Part shown: in pieces, positions 6,047-6,059 of the stretch
Position numbering within the stretch: the stretch's first letter is position 1
Layout: each line of letters begins with the position of its first letter
Source of the DNA: Prevotellaceae bacterium
GTDB lineage: Bacteria > Bacteroidota > Bacteroidia > Bacteroidales > Bacteroidaceae
Reading direction: 5' to 3'
DNA length: 6,059 bases
NCBI GenBank assembly: GCA_021204545.1
Contig: JAJPZF010000286.1
Location: 1-6,059, forward strand
Translations under genes and position numbers: made by a program
The notes under the pieces: model-generated
What the model was told of the DNA's origin: nothing
Database searches by the model: none
The model's input: only the letters and a program-made list of their open reading frames with translations

Positions 6047-6059
6047 CTCGTCGCAGGGC

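Overview
The window looks like a chromosomal core-genome segment of a GC-rich member of the order Bacteroidales (Bacteroidota). The evidence is the protein families (a DUF4831-type protein, and an Obg with the N-terminus [12 protein letters not shown] and a TKRD G4 motif), start codons without clear Shine-Dalgarno sequences, and TAnnTTYG-type promoter elements. The genus cannot be fixed from this sequence alone. I see no mobile element, CRISPR array, tRNA or rRNA.

Layout. Minus strand, bases 1-2320: nnr (NAD(P)HX epimerase/dehydratase) is followed downstream by a secreted DUF4831 protein that runs off the left edge. A 68-bp divergent promoter region (2321-2388) separates this pair from a plus-strand block: hpt, adk, a strong hairpin terminator or attenuator, then obgE, pgeF and a lipoprotein M23 peptidase. 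The last three reading frames overlap by 14 and 4 bases. The final 134 bases (5926-6059) hold no convincing gene but do hold a cluster of GAA/TTC-loop hairpins and a 14-base direct repeat.

How the genes may work together. Hpt (hypoxanthine/guanine to IMP/GMP), Adk (AMP/ADP/ATP balance) and PgeF (purine nucleoside phosphorylase/deaminase activity in its family) form a plausible purine-salvage set. Obg is a guanine-nucleotide-sensing ribosome-assembly GTPase. Nnr repairs damaged NAD(P)H at the cost of ADP or ATP. PgeF has also been linked to peptidoglycan editing and here is translationally coupled to a predicted peptidoglycan hydrolase.

No clearly new system is apparent. The points most worth a second look are the terminal repeat cluster, the hairpin touching the obgE start, two mirror-image promoter elements that would give nearly leaderless mRNAs, a PgeF lacking the usual N-terminal segment, and an in-frame upstream extension of the DUF4831 gene that begins in an ATGA overlap with nnr.
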